From the NCBI GenBank assembly GCA_031292275.1, contig JARLHL010000023.1:59161-123160 (forward strand): 64,000 nucleotides of DNA. Reading direction: 5' to 3'. Position numbers and translations under genes: made by a program. Source of the stretch: Desulfocapsaceae bacterium (GTDB lineage: Bacteria; Desulfobacterota; Desulfobulbia; Desulfobulbales; Desulfocapsaceae). This document shows positions 1 through 9,405 of the stretch, piece by piece (the stretch's first letter is position 1; each line of letters opens with the position of its first letter). The notes below the pieces were generated by a model. It worked only from the letters and a program-made list of their open reading frames with translations. It had not been told where the DNA came from and made no database searches.

Positions 1-129
1 ATTCTCCCTGCTGTCAGACAAATATCCCGCCAAGGCTGTTCCGTCCCTCGGTCGGAGTCTCCTGAAAGCGGCACACACCCGGCGTCTACGCAGCCCTCAT
101 CCTCCGCATCACCTCTCTCGGTATAATGC

Positions 130-921
130 TTAATCCCACAACTCAGGGACAATCTTTTTGATCTTACACTCAGCGGCAACAGGCATGTCGTCATCTTCAT
201 ATTTTTTGGCCTGCCGGGCAAGTTCCCTGGTTCGCTCAACCTTATCTTTTACAGACTGGGCAGTGTACATTGAACACGCAAAGTCACTCCAGAAGGCATA
301 AAAATAATCCTTCAGAGTTATACAGGAATCGAAGTTCCGGCTCACAATATTCTGTTCAAGGGAAAAAGAGGTAAACAGATGCCCCTGTGAAGCATTCCAG
401 TATTTTATCAATCTAACCAGGGGTTTTATTTTATAGTTCGTGGCCTTATCCTTCTCCTGAATTTTTTGCCCGTCGCCCACAGGATCTGTATACATCCACC
501 CGCCCCAACTCGATGAAGGTGAAGGGATCTGGCAGCCAACGAAAAAAATTGCCGGGACAAGCTTGAATTTCGTATGATTAAGCATCAAAACTATCGCTGA
601 ACCGGATTCCGTTCTTTCAGAAGGTAGATAATTTTTCCAGGCAAAATTTTTCAGCCGATCAAGATACTCCTGCGGTTTCTCCTGCCCGTCATCGGAATTG
701 AAAACAATCATATAATCAACGTCAGCGTTGCTATCAGCCTTCCGGGGCAGAATGGTGCCTCGATGATATGATCCGAATACAAAATTACCTTTCGCATCAT
801 CACCAAAATAGGCGCCAAGTCTTGACGATAGCGTTGATATGGAGACAGAAATTCCATCTATTTCAACGTCGGAAAGGACAAGCCTGCTCGCTAAGGATGC
901 AAGATGGGAATTCACTGGCAT
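130..921 (-). CDS. CD-NTase-like (SMODS-type) nucleotidyltransferase, possibly inactive
   Basis: A 263-residue protein of the DNA polymerase beta-like nucleotidyltransferase fold. The G50-S51 helix start (FGSYHRGT) and the D67-x-D69 metal-binding pair (ADVDY) are clear and have the form seen in the SMODS/CD-NTase group, whose members make cyclic nucleotides in CBASS defence. The position that normally carries the third acidic residue, just before the conserved VPA, reads F119-K120-L121-V122-P123-A, so a lysine may replace it. The start is an ATG with GGGAG eight bases upstream. No CBASS effector, Cap2/Cap3 or other defence gene lies on the upstream side. The downstream side runs out of the window after 129 bases, so a partner could be there. 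Fold assignment is good; activity and role are open. Confidence 0.75.
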   Translation of the reverse strand: MPVNSHLASLASRLVLSDVEIDGISVSISTLSSRLGAYFGDDAKGNFVFGSYHRGTILPRKADSNADVDYMIVFNSDDGQEKPQEYLDRLKNFAWKNYLPSERTESGSAIVLMLNHTKFKLVPAIFFVGCQIPSPSSSWGGWMYTDPVGDGQKIQEKDKATNYKIKPLVRLIKYWNASQGHLFTSFSLEQNIVSRNFDSCITLKDYFYAFWSDFACSMYTAQSVKDKVERTRELARQAKKYEDDDMPVAAECKIKKIVPELWD

Positions 922-1829
922 TTATGCTCTCCCTTTAATTTTCTTCTGTGCCATCAGAAGGTTACTATTGTAATAAATTGCATCTTTTTAAAAACCTGCG
1001 AAACTGACCTCCCGTCAACGCAAAACACACCTGAACACACCTCCGATTTTTCCCGTTTTAGAGCAATTAGCCAGGTCTGGCTACAATTTTATCCAAAGAC
1101 GGCGGGACGGCAGCAACAAAAACGCCTCCGCAGGGACACAGCTGCAGTCCGAAGCCGAACGGGTTGCATGCTGCCCAGTCGTGGATGAATCCGTATATAT
1201 CCGATTCGGTAAGAACCGAGAACACGAGAAAAGATCGCCAACCCATCGCGGCGCTGACGAATAGCCTAATCGAGGCAAATCTCAACATGTCGAGCCACAA
1301 ACAGCGGGCGTTCGGCCTCCAGACGTCACGGTCGAGACCATCTTTCCGATACTGGTTATACAACAAGCAGGACCGGACCAGACCCTCTGCAAACTATGAC
1401 AGCCCTCTCAGGTATAGAAAAAGTCCGGCTTCAGGAAAGCCTCCCTATACACTTTTATGACGGCTGTTTATTTTCAGAGGCCAATTCCAAAGGAAGGAAT
1501 TCGACGCACACCACGCCCATCACCGGTGTCAGTAACATTCAGGGCGGTTTTCTCAGTAACCAGTTGCTTCCCGCCCAATTTGGCGCATCTGGCACCACTG
1601 CAAATAAACAACGATCCGCCATGACAATATATCTCCTGTTCTATCCTTTCTTCTTCCTCTCTTCATAACAAAACGTGCCCGCCATACCGCCGCCCTTTCT
1701 CCCGATACGGATTTCAACACGACTCAATCGCACCGAATTAAGGCAAAAATCAGGCCCGTTGCTCTCTTACGGTGAAGAATCCGATTAATATCCTTATAAT
1801 ACAGGGGATTTAAACCATAAGGAGACAAA
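922..1829. other. Gene-poor stretch, no convincing gene
   Basis: About 0.9 kb with only short open frames that lack ribosome binding sites and recognisable motifs. A 99-codon frame on the minus strand (1067-1366, TTG start) has a hydrophobic middle but no family resemblance. The base composition changes within the stretch (AT-rich ends, GC-richer centre around 1080-1400), which would fit decayed accessory DNA. A TATAAT hexamer at 1795-1800 could be the -10 box for the gene that follows. Confidence 0.4.
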
Positions 1830-2075
1830 GTGGAGTCATGCTTTCCACCTCACGGCACATTTTTTTCCGGACAAAAGCCAAAACATTCCGGTTTTAAGGA
1901 AACAACACAAATCCGCAAACCCAGAAAAACGAACAGACAACTCCAGGAGAGCGCCTACACTATCGACATAAAAACAGCACGTTATTTAGAATACAAACAG
2001 CATGAGTTGAAACTTACGACACCGGACAAAAAACGATTACTTAATTTTTTCCGGTTTAATGGAGACAAAGGATAA
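1830..2075 (+). CDS. Small hypothetical protein (81 aa)
   Basis: Not a family I recognise. It is kept because it has a near-ideal start: AAGGAG five to six bases before a GTG codon, about 30 bases downstream of a TATAAT hexamer. The predicted product is basic, rich in Lys, Arg, Gln and Thr, with no membrane segment and no cysteine pairs; its last third (TARYLEYKQHELKLTTPDKK) looks helical and charged. The phrase GGAGACAAAG before the start recurs at the very end of the frame. It stands alone in an AT-rich, gene-poor region. It could be a real small accessory gene or a chance frame. Confidence 0.4.
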   Translation: MESCFPPHGTFFSGQKPKHSGFKETTQIRKPRKTNRQLQESAYTIDIKTARYLEYKQHELKLTTPDKKRLLNFFRFNGDKG

Positions 2076-2369
2076 GACACAAATGCAGGCGGTTACGAAA
2101 AGTTACGATCAGAATTCCATCCGGCTTCTGCCGTAAAATCGCCATTGCTGATGGTAAGGCTTGAGAAGAGAGTCCCCTCTTCCGCCACCGGAAATCCCGC
2201 CCATGGTCAGGGGATCACCTGATTATTTATATAATGCAGTGATAATATTTACGTCCTGCGACATCAGGAGGAAAGCCTCCAGAAAATCGTTCCTGCCCCG
2301 ACAAGGCAGACCGACCAAAAGCAACCCGTTCTCTGCGACAATCAGTCGAAGCACCCATTTTGCAGGCGC

Positions 2370-2678
2370 TTATGGTTCAAGATTAATCGTAAATTCCGTC
2401 CAATTCCACGGCGCATTTACAATTTCAGCTCCGATCGTTTTGGAAAGGCGATCCTTGGCTGACCATCGGGGTTGAATATTTAATTTAAAATGTTTCTCAA
2501 AGACGGAAATAATAGCCGTCATATTTCTCACATTCCCATTCAATCTATTCGACAGACCGGTCATACAAAGACCGAATCGGGAAAAATCAGAAACAACACC
2601 CGAGGAAAATCCAATCCCATCAGATACATCAACACTTAGGTTTTTTATCACTAATCGCGGATATTTTCTGTTCTCCAT
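2370..2678 (-). CDS. PilZ-domain protein, short, paralogue of the gene at 3288
   Basis: A 102-residue protein with the two marks of a c-di-GMP-binding PilZ domain: an N-terminal RxxxR (RKYPR, residues 3-7) and a DxSxxG (DFSRFG) about 30 residues later. The chosen ATG has GGAGG seven bases upstream; the frame stays open for 68 codons further but with no good start, so the longer form is unlikely. The C-terminal part (PRWSA, then IG, then NWTEF) matches the same pattern in the divergent neighbour about 600 bases away, so the two are paralogues. Role is probably as a c-di-GMP effector or adaptor; the target is unknown. Confidence 0.75.
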   Translation of the reverse strand: MENRKYPRLVIKNLSVDVSDGIGFSSGVVSDFSRFGLCMTGLSNRLNGNVRNMTAIISVFEKHFKLNIQPRWSAKDRLSKTIGAEIVNAPWNWTEFTINLEP

Positions 2679-3287
2679 TTTCGCCTCCAGTTTATCTCTC
2701 TCAAATATATCTCTCGTTAAAAATTTGCCTACTGCATGGAGAGTCAAACCAAGACCATGCTCAATGTTGCGAGATTTCGACTCAACCTGACAAAATTCAC
2801 AAAGGGTCTTGAACGGCTCTAAAAGACTTGTCATCTCCCAAATCATGGATAATATGATAACCAGTGATGAAAAGCTAAACAATTATCAATAACAAATATA
2901 GAATAATACGATTATAAGGCGTCTAAGGATAACGGCAGTAAAGCAATCCGCGCCCATTCAAAGCTTCTTCCTGCCTGTTCATAGAAATCCTTTGAATAAT
3001 GAAGGTTATTACCTAAGGTCAAGATATGCGGAAAATTTTACTGTAGGCATGGATGTCCGCTTCCGGTAAAAAAATTTTGGGCACAACACAGTGATTGGAC
3101 TAGGGGGGCAATTCGTCACGGTAATCACAAATTTTATTAAGAATTGCATGCAGGGTTAATCAGCTACCATTCTTTTAAGACCCGGTTAGGAGAACGTGGT
3201 AATCGGGTCCTCCCTTGAGGCAGAAAACACCTTATCAGATTCTGACGAGGCTTTTTGGAGTGTAACTCTATCCTGAGACTGAAAATC
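2679..3287. other. Divergent intergenic region between two PilZ genes
   Basis: Roughly 0.6 kb, AT-rich, separating two divergent PilZ genes. No gene was seen. A possible stem with arms GACCCG and CGGGTC and a loop of about 19 bases sits near 3179-3209, upstream of the plus-strand PilZ gene. It lacks a T-run, so it is not an obvious terminator, and no known riboswitch core was recognised. Confidence 0.4.
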
Positions 3288-3653
3288 ATGGAGAAAAAAA
3301 CAAAAGATATCGGGTCCCTGTATTTGGAAAGAGAGCATAATCGTTTTAAGGTGGACCGTTTTTCCTGCCGTATCGCTGATGGCAATTTCCTTCTTGATGC
3401 AGTTGTCGAAGATGTCTCGCAGGGGGGATTCAAGGTTTCCTATCTAGCACGGAATCTCAGCGAATACGCGAGTACATATAATGCACAAATAATAGGAAAT
3501 GGTCATCACTACAAGCTGCTTGTGGCTCCGCATTGGTCGGCAGAAATGGCAGCGAGCCGTTTCGTTGAAATCGGATTCAAAATCATTCATGAATCCTTGA
3601 ACTGGAAAAAATTCATAGTAAAAGAGGGGCACACAAAAACCGAAAAAGGCTGA
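3288..3653 (+). CDS. PilZ-domain protein, paralogue of the gene at 2370-2678
   Basis: A 121-residue protein with RxxxR (REHNR) near residue 15 and DxSxxG (EDVSQGG) about 30 residues later, the c-di-GMP-contact motifs of PilZ domains. The C-terminal block PHWSA, then IGF, then LNWKKF repeats the arrangement of the minus-strand PilZ neighbour, so the pair arose by duplication. The start is the first ATG; its ribosome binding site is weak (GAG about 13 bases upstream) and a TTG 33 bases earlier is an alternative. It lies alone, with 460 bases free of genes on its right. Probable role is a c-di-GMP-responsive effector; the target cannot be named. Confidence 0.7.
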   Translation: MEKKTKDIGSLYLEREHNRFKVDRFSCRIADGNFLLDAVVEDVSQGGFKVSYLARNLSEYASTYNAQIIGNGHHYKLLVAPHWSAEMAASRFVEIGFKIIHESLNWKKFIVKEGHTKTEKG

Positions 3654-4113
3654 AAGTCATTTTGTTTTTCAACAGCCCATGCCGAAGACCAATGAGGATC
3701 AGGCCAATCGCCGGAACTCAGGAGCATTCCCCGGTTTTCCGTTCCATTCAAAATGGCCTATCCTAGTTGGTTGCTTATATAAAATCCCCCGGCATGCCCC
3801 GTTTGTCCCCCGCAGTGGTCTTGCAGTCATTTTCTCAGACAACAGAGAGCATCCCCGCACAGAACAGGAATATTATATCATATGCATGGGAAAACATACA
3901 ACAATTCCTTTTATCTTGTGCAAGAGTCTTTCAGATCGCCGTTGGGATCCCCTCACAAGAGGCAATCCGCGCTGCATCATTTCCGGCATACGTATTTCTT
4001 CAATTGCCGATCCTGCGGCGGGGTTCTCCTGTACCTCTCTGCAGTAGCCTTAAGTTCTCCCAAACCGAGCAATGCATTCATTTTGCTGACCGCTCCCCTG
4101 CAGACCGCTTTTC
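3654..4113. other. Intergenic stretch without a convincing gene
   Basis: About 460 bases between the plus-strand PilZ gene and the 3' end of a minus-strand gene. Overlapping open frames here start at TTG codons, have no ribosome binding site and show no motif. No terminator hairpin with a T-run was found for either flanking gene. Confidence 0.4.
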
Positions 4114-4725
4114 CTATTTCTTGATTGAGCCTGAATCCGCAAGACAGACCATGGCGCGGATCTCTTGCCAGTTTTCCACGGCATGAAAGCTGTGCCTGTT
4201 TCTATTCCACGGCTGGGAGAAGATCACAGGGGTAATATCGGCGTCGTAAAGGATTTCACAGGTCCGGGTCCTGTCATCGACAAAATACTGCAGGCCTTCC
4301 TGCCGGATATAATCGAGTTTTCCGTCATGATCACCCATGGCAATCAGATTTATCCTGGCACAGGTCTGGGCCGGAAGGAAATTATCGAGCCAGTCGGCTA
4401 CCGGCTGCCATTGCGGCCGGGCAGTAATAATGGTCACGGCGGCCTGATTCGTCATCGTCTTTATCACCTCGACCATGCCGGGCATGGGCTTCAAGCCTGC
4501 GGCCAGCGAATCATGCAGGATGTCAGTGAAAATCCCCTCAACCAAAGGGAAGGGCATATTCAGACATTCCTCGACCTGGAAGCTGGTGATATCGTCGGCG
4601 GTAAAGGAGCAGTATCCGTGCTCCTCGCAAGCAATCCGCAAAAAGACCTCAGCAATGTCGGCAATCACGCCGTCGAAGTCAAACCCGATCTCGCCGGGGG
4701 CAATTTTGAGAGCGTGCGACTGCAT
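4114..4725 (-). CDS. HAD-family phosphatase (5'-nucleotidase-like)
   Basis: A 203-residue hydrolase of the haloacid dehalogenase superfamily. Motif I is FDFDGVIAD with the nucleophile and general acid/base aspartates; motif II is TIITARP, with Thr before the Ala-Arg-Pro; motif IV is FVDDR. The arrangement is like 5'(3')-deoxyribonucleotidase-type members, which remove phosphate from small molecules in the cytoplasm, but the substrate cannot be read. The start is an ATG with TGAGGA five bases upstream, seven bases after the end of panE, so the two are almost certainly cotranscribed. An upstream TTG would extend it by ten residues but has no such site. Confidence 0.8.
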   Translation of the reverse strand: MQSHALKIAPGEIGFDFDGVIADIAEVFLRIACEEHGYCSFTADDITSFQVEECLNMPFPLVEGIFTDILHDSLAAGLKPMPGMVEVIKTMTNQAAVTIITARPQWQPVADWLDNFLPAQTCARINLIAMGDHDGKLDYIRQEGLQYFVDDRTRTCEILYDADITPVIFSQPWNRNRHSFHAVENWQEIRAMVCLADSGSIKK

Positions 4726-4732
4726 GCTTTCC

Positions 4733-5668
4733 TCACAAGCTGTATGTACGTTCAATCGCTTTTATCCTTCTGACCAGTGATTCGTTGACCGGGGTTTTGA
4801 TCCCCAATTTTGTCGCCTCTCTGACCACGGCCCCGTTAATGGCATCAATCTCAGTCAGCCGTTTTTTTACAACATCCTGTCGCATGGAGGAGATATTCAA
4901 GGCGGTTGCCCTGCATACCGAGACAGTGGTCTCATAGGGATCGTTTATGATAGAGATTCCCTTGGCCAGCGCCACCTCTTGGGCCTCAGCCACAGCAGCT
5001 CTCATCTCCCGTCTGACCTCGGCGATGTCCAGCAGATCGCCGTTGCGGCAGTCATGGATGACGGTCAGGGCATTGATTCCGACGTTGACAAAAAGCTTGG
5101 CCCAGAGGCGGGTCAGGATATCCTCGGAAACCGAGACCTTCAGGCCGCCAGCCTGCATACAGGCCGCAGTCTGCTCCAGCAGGGCCCGGGAGGCATTATC
5201 TGGAGGATCGAGAAAACCGAGAAAGGTCTGGCCGTCACCTGCATGGCGGACCTGGCCAGGTCCCAAAGAAGTAGCACCCTCGCTGGTGCAACCGAAAGCG
5301 GGAACCGCCTTTCCAGACTGATCCCGATAGTCCAGATGCCCAATACCGTTCTGCATGAAGATCAGAAGGGTCTGGGCCTGAAGCAGCGGTCGGCAGAATT
5401 TCAGGGAAGACTGGACACTTACGGACTTCACGCAAAGGAAAAGGATATCGGCCCGGCCGACTTCTCCGGGGTCGGCAGTGGCCTTAACCGCCAAGGACTG
5501 CTGCCGGCCGGATTTCTCATAAACCAGCCCCTGCCGGCTGATCTGCTCTGCCCGCCCCCTATCATGGTCGAGAATCCAGACATCCCCGGCGGCAGCAGCG
5601 GCACCCTGAGCGAGTTTCGCCCCGACCAGACATCCCAGGGCCCCCGGCCCCACGATCACATAGCGCAT
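4733..5668 (-). CDS. panE: 2-dehydropantoate 2-reductase (ketopantoate reductase family)
   Basis: A 311-residue NADPH-dependent oxidoreductase that would reduce ketopantoate to pantoate for coenzyme A synthesis. The N-terminus carries the Rossmann signature (VIVGPGALGCLVGAKLA); LCVKS and MQNGIG follow in the nucleotide-binding half; the helical C-terminal half has KLFVNVGINALT, the family's catalytic-lysine region. The ATG chosen has GAGGGAG five bases upstream; an in-frame TTG four codons earlier is less likely. It sits 26 bases after the OB-fold gene and 7 bases before the HAD gene. Family is secure; many genomes carry several paralogues, so true pantoate synthesis is likely but not proven. 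Confidence 0.85.
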   Translation of the reverse strand: MRYVIVGPGALGCLVGAKLAQGAAAAAGDVWILDHDRGRAEQISRQGLVYEKSGRQQSLAVKATADPGEVGRADILFLCVKSVSVQSSLKFCRPLLQAQTLLIFMQNGIGHLDYRDQSGKAVPAFGCTSEGATSLGPGQVRHAGDGQTFLGFLDPPDNASRALLEQTAACMQAGGLKVSVSEDILTRLWAKLFVNVGINALTVIHDCRNGDLLDIAEVRREMRAAVAEAQEVALAKGISIINDPYETTVSVCRATALNISSMRQDVVKKRLTEIDAINGAVVREATKLGIKTPVNESLVRRIKAIERTYSL

Positions 5669-5694
5669 AGTCTCCCTCAAATCCTTCCTGCAAT

Positions 5695-6258
5695 CTATTT
5701 AACCAGTGTCCCCTCTTCAATGATGGCCGTATAGGTATAGCCTGCGCCAAAATCCTTGTCAGCGGCCAGCTTTCCCTGAACGGTAACGATTTCGCCGACA
5801 GTGCCCCCACTTGCAGAGGTAACGACCAGGTCATGGGTGCTGTGCAGTGGTTCGCCTGTGCCATCCTGAATATGGATCCAGTTTTTTCCCATAATGCCCG
5901 GATTATATTTCACGATTTTACCTCGAACCCGGACGACCTTGCCCGCCAGTTCCTTATTTTTGGCAAAAATTTCCTGGACGGTATAGGCATTGTCGCCGGT
6001 AGCCTTTTCAACCTTAACTTCGGTAAAGGGAGCTGCAGCGGCGGCACTCCCCCCGGAGATCCTGGCCGGACTCATCTCCGACTGGCCCCCATGATCCTCG
6101 GCCTTTACCGCATCGCCGAAAGAACCGGTATTCGGCACAGCGTCTTTAACGATCGGCACAGGATCGGTCTGGGCCGCGGTGGCGGCAAGAGAGACCTGTT
6201 GCTGAAGGCAGAGGAGGTAAAACGCGGCACAGACAGCACGAAAAATGTTTCTTCCCAT
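5695..6258 (-). CDS. Secreted OB-fold protein
   Basis: A 187-residue protein with a signal peptide (hydrophobic stretch about 8-25 ending SLAA), a low-complexity Ala/Gly/Ser linker to about residue 80, and a C-terminal OB-fold-like domain: GKVVRVRGKIVKYNPGIMG, WIHIQDGTG, then GEIVTVQGKLAADKDFGAGY. This domain type is seen in small periplasmic proteins of Deltaproteobacteria annotated as nucleic-acid-binding OB-fold, related to the BOF/YgiW stress proteins; the ligand is unknown. The ATG has GGAG about nine bases upstream. It precedes panE by 26 bases, though no functional link is obvious. Confidence 0.75.
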   Translation of the reverse strand: MGRNIFRAVCAAFYLLCLQQQVSLAATAAQTDPVPIVKDAVPNTGSFGDAVKAEDHGGQSEMSPARISGGSAAAAAPFTEVKVEKATGDNAYTVQEIFAKNKELAGKVVRVRGKIVKYNPGIMGKNWIHIQDGTGEPLHSTHDLVVTSASGGTVGEIVTVQGKLAADKDFGAGYTYTAIIEEGTLVK

Positions 6259-6425
6259 AAAATATTCTCCACATATGCCGCATGCGCGTCGCGGCGTTTA
6301 ATCGTATCGTACACAGACTCCCGTCCAGCTCTATCCTGTTTAACCATCTCTTTACGGGAAAGCAACATCGGAGACTGGCCCACAACATCCAACAGGCTCA
6401 ACCTGCGAGGACTGCAGCCTGGCCG

Positions 6426-6956
6426 TCAGTCTGCCTCTTCGAGCAGGAAGGAGACATATTCAAGAAAGGAGCGGATCCACAGGGCATAGGCTTCATCGGT
6501 CAGATGGATCCCATCCATAAGAAAAATATCAATATTTCTTTCAGTATATTGCGTGAAATTATTCAGAAAACAGCAGCCTGACTCCTGACACAGCGACTCA
6601 ATACCCGTATTGAGGTGCCGGATTGCGTCTTTGACAAGAAGCGGGGCCTTAATAGGGGGAAGACTGTTGACAATGATTTCTGCGCCAGGATAGGTATTGC
6701 TCAAACGGATGACAATCTTCCGCAGGATATGGATAAAGACATAATCGTCGTCAAGCACATTACTGATCCCGCTCATAATTAAGATAATATCGGGGGATTC
6801 CACCATCTTTTCAACGGAAGGCAAACGAAGAAGCAGATCCTGACTCTTTTCATCAGCAATCCCGAAGGTGTAGACCTTAAAGGAAGACATCCTGGCCTGC
6901 CAGTCATAGCCAGCAATAAAAGAGTCTCCAATCAGGAGGAATGTTCCCTTGGTCAT
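6426..6956 (-). CDS. SGNH/GDSL-type hydrolase
   Basis: A 176-residue esterase-like protein. Block I is IGDSFIAGYDW with the nucleophilic serine at residue 12; block III has MSGISN, with Gly and Asn of the oxyanion hole; block V is MDGIHLTDEAY with the catalytic Asp and His. No signal peptide or membrane segment, so it is probably cytoplasmic. Members act on acyl esters, thioesters or polysaccharide acetyl groups; the substrate cannot be told here. The start is an ATG directly preceded by a weak ribosome binding site. It lies between glgX and the OB-fold gene in the same direction, with gaps of 192 and 167 bases. Confidence 0.85.
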   Translation of the reverse strand: MTKGTFLLIGDSFIAGYDWQARMSSFKVYTFGIADEKSQDLLLRLPSVEKMVESPDIILIMSGISNVLDDDYVFIHILRKIVIRLSNTYPGAEIIVNSLPPIKAPLLVKDAIRHLNTGIESLCQESGCCFLNNFTQYTERNIDIFLMDGIHLTDEAYALWIRSFLEYVSFLLEEAD

Positions 6957-7148
6957 AATTCCGAATATCTTCAGCTAAGAGGGATGTTAAAACACGTACC
7001 ACAACGTCCATGCCACCAGAGACATGGAAAGCTCTCTCTGGGAATGTCTACCGCAGACATACTCTTATATACTATCCGATCATAAAAATTATTGCAATAC
7101 CAAGCCTCTATACGCGGAAATCCCTCCTGCCGATTTTTCATCGGACAA

Positions 7149-9272
7149 TCAGAGAGATCGGCCAGAGGACCTCAGGACAACGGCAGCCATGGACTTAACC
7201 TTGATCCTGGATGCAGCAGGTCCCGCCTTCAGCGCCTCGTCAAGACAGAGAAAATCCGCCGGAGCCGGAGAGGCTGAATCGATAATTTTATACCAGCATC
7301 GGCCTAAACCGCCGGTTGGGACCGTTGGGACTGTAAAGGTCACATCCTTATCCCGATTGCCGTTGAGCATAATGAAGAAATCGTCTTCCCTCTCCCCTCG
7401 TGCGCCCCTGCCGTCCAGTAAAAAGCCCAGGGTCCGGCATTCAGGAGACCAGTCCTGCCGCCCCGGTTCCAAGGACTGCCAGACGATCTCCTGAATCTCG
7501 GCACCATCCGCCGTTCTCCATTTTTCAGAAAAAAAACCCTCCCGCCGGAAAAGGGTATGACTTTTTCTTAACTGAATGCACTCCCTGAAAAAACGGAAGA
7601 GATCTGCATTCTTTTCGGCCAGAGACCAATCCAGCCAACTGATGGGACTATCCTGACACCAGGCGTTATTATTGCCCATCTGGCTGCGGCCGAATTCATC
7701 CCCTGCCGCAAACATCGGCACTCCCTGGGAGAGCAGCAGGATAACGGCCATGCTGCGGATCCGCCGACAACGCAGCATGGTGATCTTTTTGCCGGCCTGC
7801 AGGCCCTCGCGGCCGCTGTTCCAACTGATGTTGTGATTATCTCCGTCTCGGTTTTCCTCCCCGTTGCTCAGGTTATGCTTCTCGTTGAAGCTCACAAGAT
7901 CCCGGAGGGTGAAGCCATCGTGGCTGGTCAGGAAATTGATAGAGTTACAGGGCCCACGCAGACCCGACTGATAGAGATCCGAACTCCCCGCAAGTCTGGT
8001 GGCCAGACTGGTGACGGAGCCGGGGAGGCCCGCCATGAAGCTTCGGACATCATCGCGGAACCGGCCGTTCCATTCACCCCAGCGGGCATCGCTGGAAAAA
8101 GAGCCGACCTGATACAGGCCGGCGGCATCCCAGGCCTCGGCGATGATTTTCGTATCGCGCAGGATCGGATCTTCGGCAATGATCTCAATCATCGGCGGAT
8201 CCGGCAGTACCCTGCCCCTCTTATCCCTGCCAAGGATGGAGGCCAGATCAAATCGGAAGCCATCCACGTGCATCTCGATAACCCAGTAGCGCAAGGAACT
8301 CCGGATCAGTTCCCGCACCACAGGATGGTTGCAGTTCATGGTATTGCCGCAGCCGGAAAAATTCAGATAGTCGCGCCCCTCTTCGCCAAGAAGATAATAA
8401 ATGGGGTTGTCGATACCGCGGAAGCTGGTGGTGGTCCCCTCATAGCCACCCTCACTGGTATGATTGTAGACCATATCCAGGATGACCTCGATCCCCGCCT
8501 GATGAAGGGCAAGGACCATGGCCTTGAATTCATTGACAGGGGCCTCACTGGCTTTGGCATAACCCGATTTCAGCGCAAAGAAGGAGACCGGATTATAGCC
8601 CCAGAAATTCCGCAACAGCCGGCCGGTCTCCGGATCCCGGAAGATGGTATCATTCTCGTCGAATTCAGCCACCGGCATCAGCTCCACCGCCGTCACCCCC
8701 AGTGCCTGAAGATAGGGAATCTTTTCGATTATGCCCAGGTAGGTGCCCGGAGCACTGACCCCCGAGGTGGGATGCCGGGTAAATCCCCGCACATGCAGTT
8801 CATAGATGATGGTCTCTGTCAGAGGGATCTTAAGCGGGTGGTCGTCCTGCCAGTTAAAATCATGTCTGACCATCATGCAACATGGCCGCTTGCCGTAGGC
8901 TGCCTCCTGCTCCCATACCCGTGAGCTCAGGGCTGGAGCATAAGGATCGATAAGGATTGTCCGATCATCGAAGACCAAGCCCGACTCCTTTCTCCCGGAT
9001 ATACCCTCAAGCCTGTATCCGTAACGGAGGTCAGTCCGGTCGGTCTGGAGAAAGATATGCCAGATATCGCCGGTCTTATTCGTATCAGGGGAGAGAGCAA
9101 TCTCTTTATAATTCTGGGTCTCTGCAGAAGGGCCTGGAAGTTCGATCACCAGCGTCACCGCCTCCGCATGACGGGAAAAGAGCGAAAAATTAATCCCTCC
9201 GGGCATTACGGTCGGCCCGAGAGGATAGGGCCGGCCTCTTTTTTGGGGAGGTATCATTATTGGGTTAGACAT
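7149..9272 (-). CDS. glgX: Glycogen debranching enzyme, GlgX/isoamylase type
   Basis: A 707-residue GH13 enzyme that cleaves alpha-1,6 branches of glycogen. An N-terminal CBM48-like beta domain (residues about 10-120) is followed by the alpha-amylase barrel. Visible conserved sites are DMVYNHT (266-272), the nucleophile in DGFRFDLAS (Asp342), the general acid in IAEAWD (Glu379) and the transition-state pair in TSHDGFTLRDL (His451-Asp452). Length is normal for the family. The start is uncertain: the first ATG has no clear ribosome binding site and neither does the next one five codons on. No other glycogen genes are in the window. Confidence 0.93.
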   Translation of the reverse strand: MSNPIMIPPQKRGRPYPLGPTVMPGGINFSLFSRHAEAVTLVIELPGPSAETQNYKEIALSPDTNKTGDIWHIFLQTDRTDLRYGYRLEGISGRKESGLVFDDRTILIDPYAPALSSRVWEQEAAYGKRPCCMMVRHDFNWQDDHPLKIPLTETIIYELHVRGFTRHPTSGVSAPGTYLGIIEKIPYLQALGVTAVELMPVAEFDENDTIFRDPETGRLLRNFWGYNPVSFFALKSGYAKASEAPVNEFKAMVLALHQAGIEVILDMVYNHTSEGGYEGTTTSFRGIDNPIYYLLGEEGRDYLNFSGCGNTMNCNHPVVRELIRSSLRYWVIEMHVDGFRFDLASILGRDKRGRVLPDPPMIEIIAEDPILRDTKIIAEAWDAAGLYQVGSFSSDARWGEWNGRFRDDVRSFMAGLPGSVTSLATRLAGSSDLYQSGLRGPCNSINFLTSHDGFTLRDLVSFNEKHNLSNGEENRDGDNHNISWNSGREGLQAGKKITMLRCRRIRSMAVILLLSQGVPMFAAGDEFGRSQMGNNNAWCQDSPISWLDWSLAEKNADLFRFFRECIQLRKSHTLFRREGFFSEKWRTADGAEIQEIVWQSLEPGRQDWSPECRTLGFLLDGRGARGEREDDFFIMLNGNRDKDVTFTVPTVPTGGLGRCWYKIIDSASPAPADFLCLDEALKAGPAASRIKVKSMAAVVLRSSGRSL

Positions 9273-9405
9273 ATTTGATAATAATTACTACAATCAGTTA
9301 TAGAAATTAATGAGCGGAACTACCAGGATCAATCATGTATAGTGTATCGTAGGAACTTCGAACCAAAAAGAAAAAAATGCAATGGACGTACTCAAGGAGA
9401 CTGAT

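Noticed and set aside
1067..1366. 99-codon minus-strand frame with hydrophobic middle
   Set aside because: TTG start, no ribosome site, no family resemblance.
2679..2882. N-terminal extension of the minus-strand PilZ protein
   Set aside because: Only a TTG start without a site, while the ATG at 2678 has GGAGG.
3767..4186. 139-codon plus-strand frame
   Set aside because: TTG start, no ribosome site, overlaps the end of the HAD gene.
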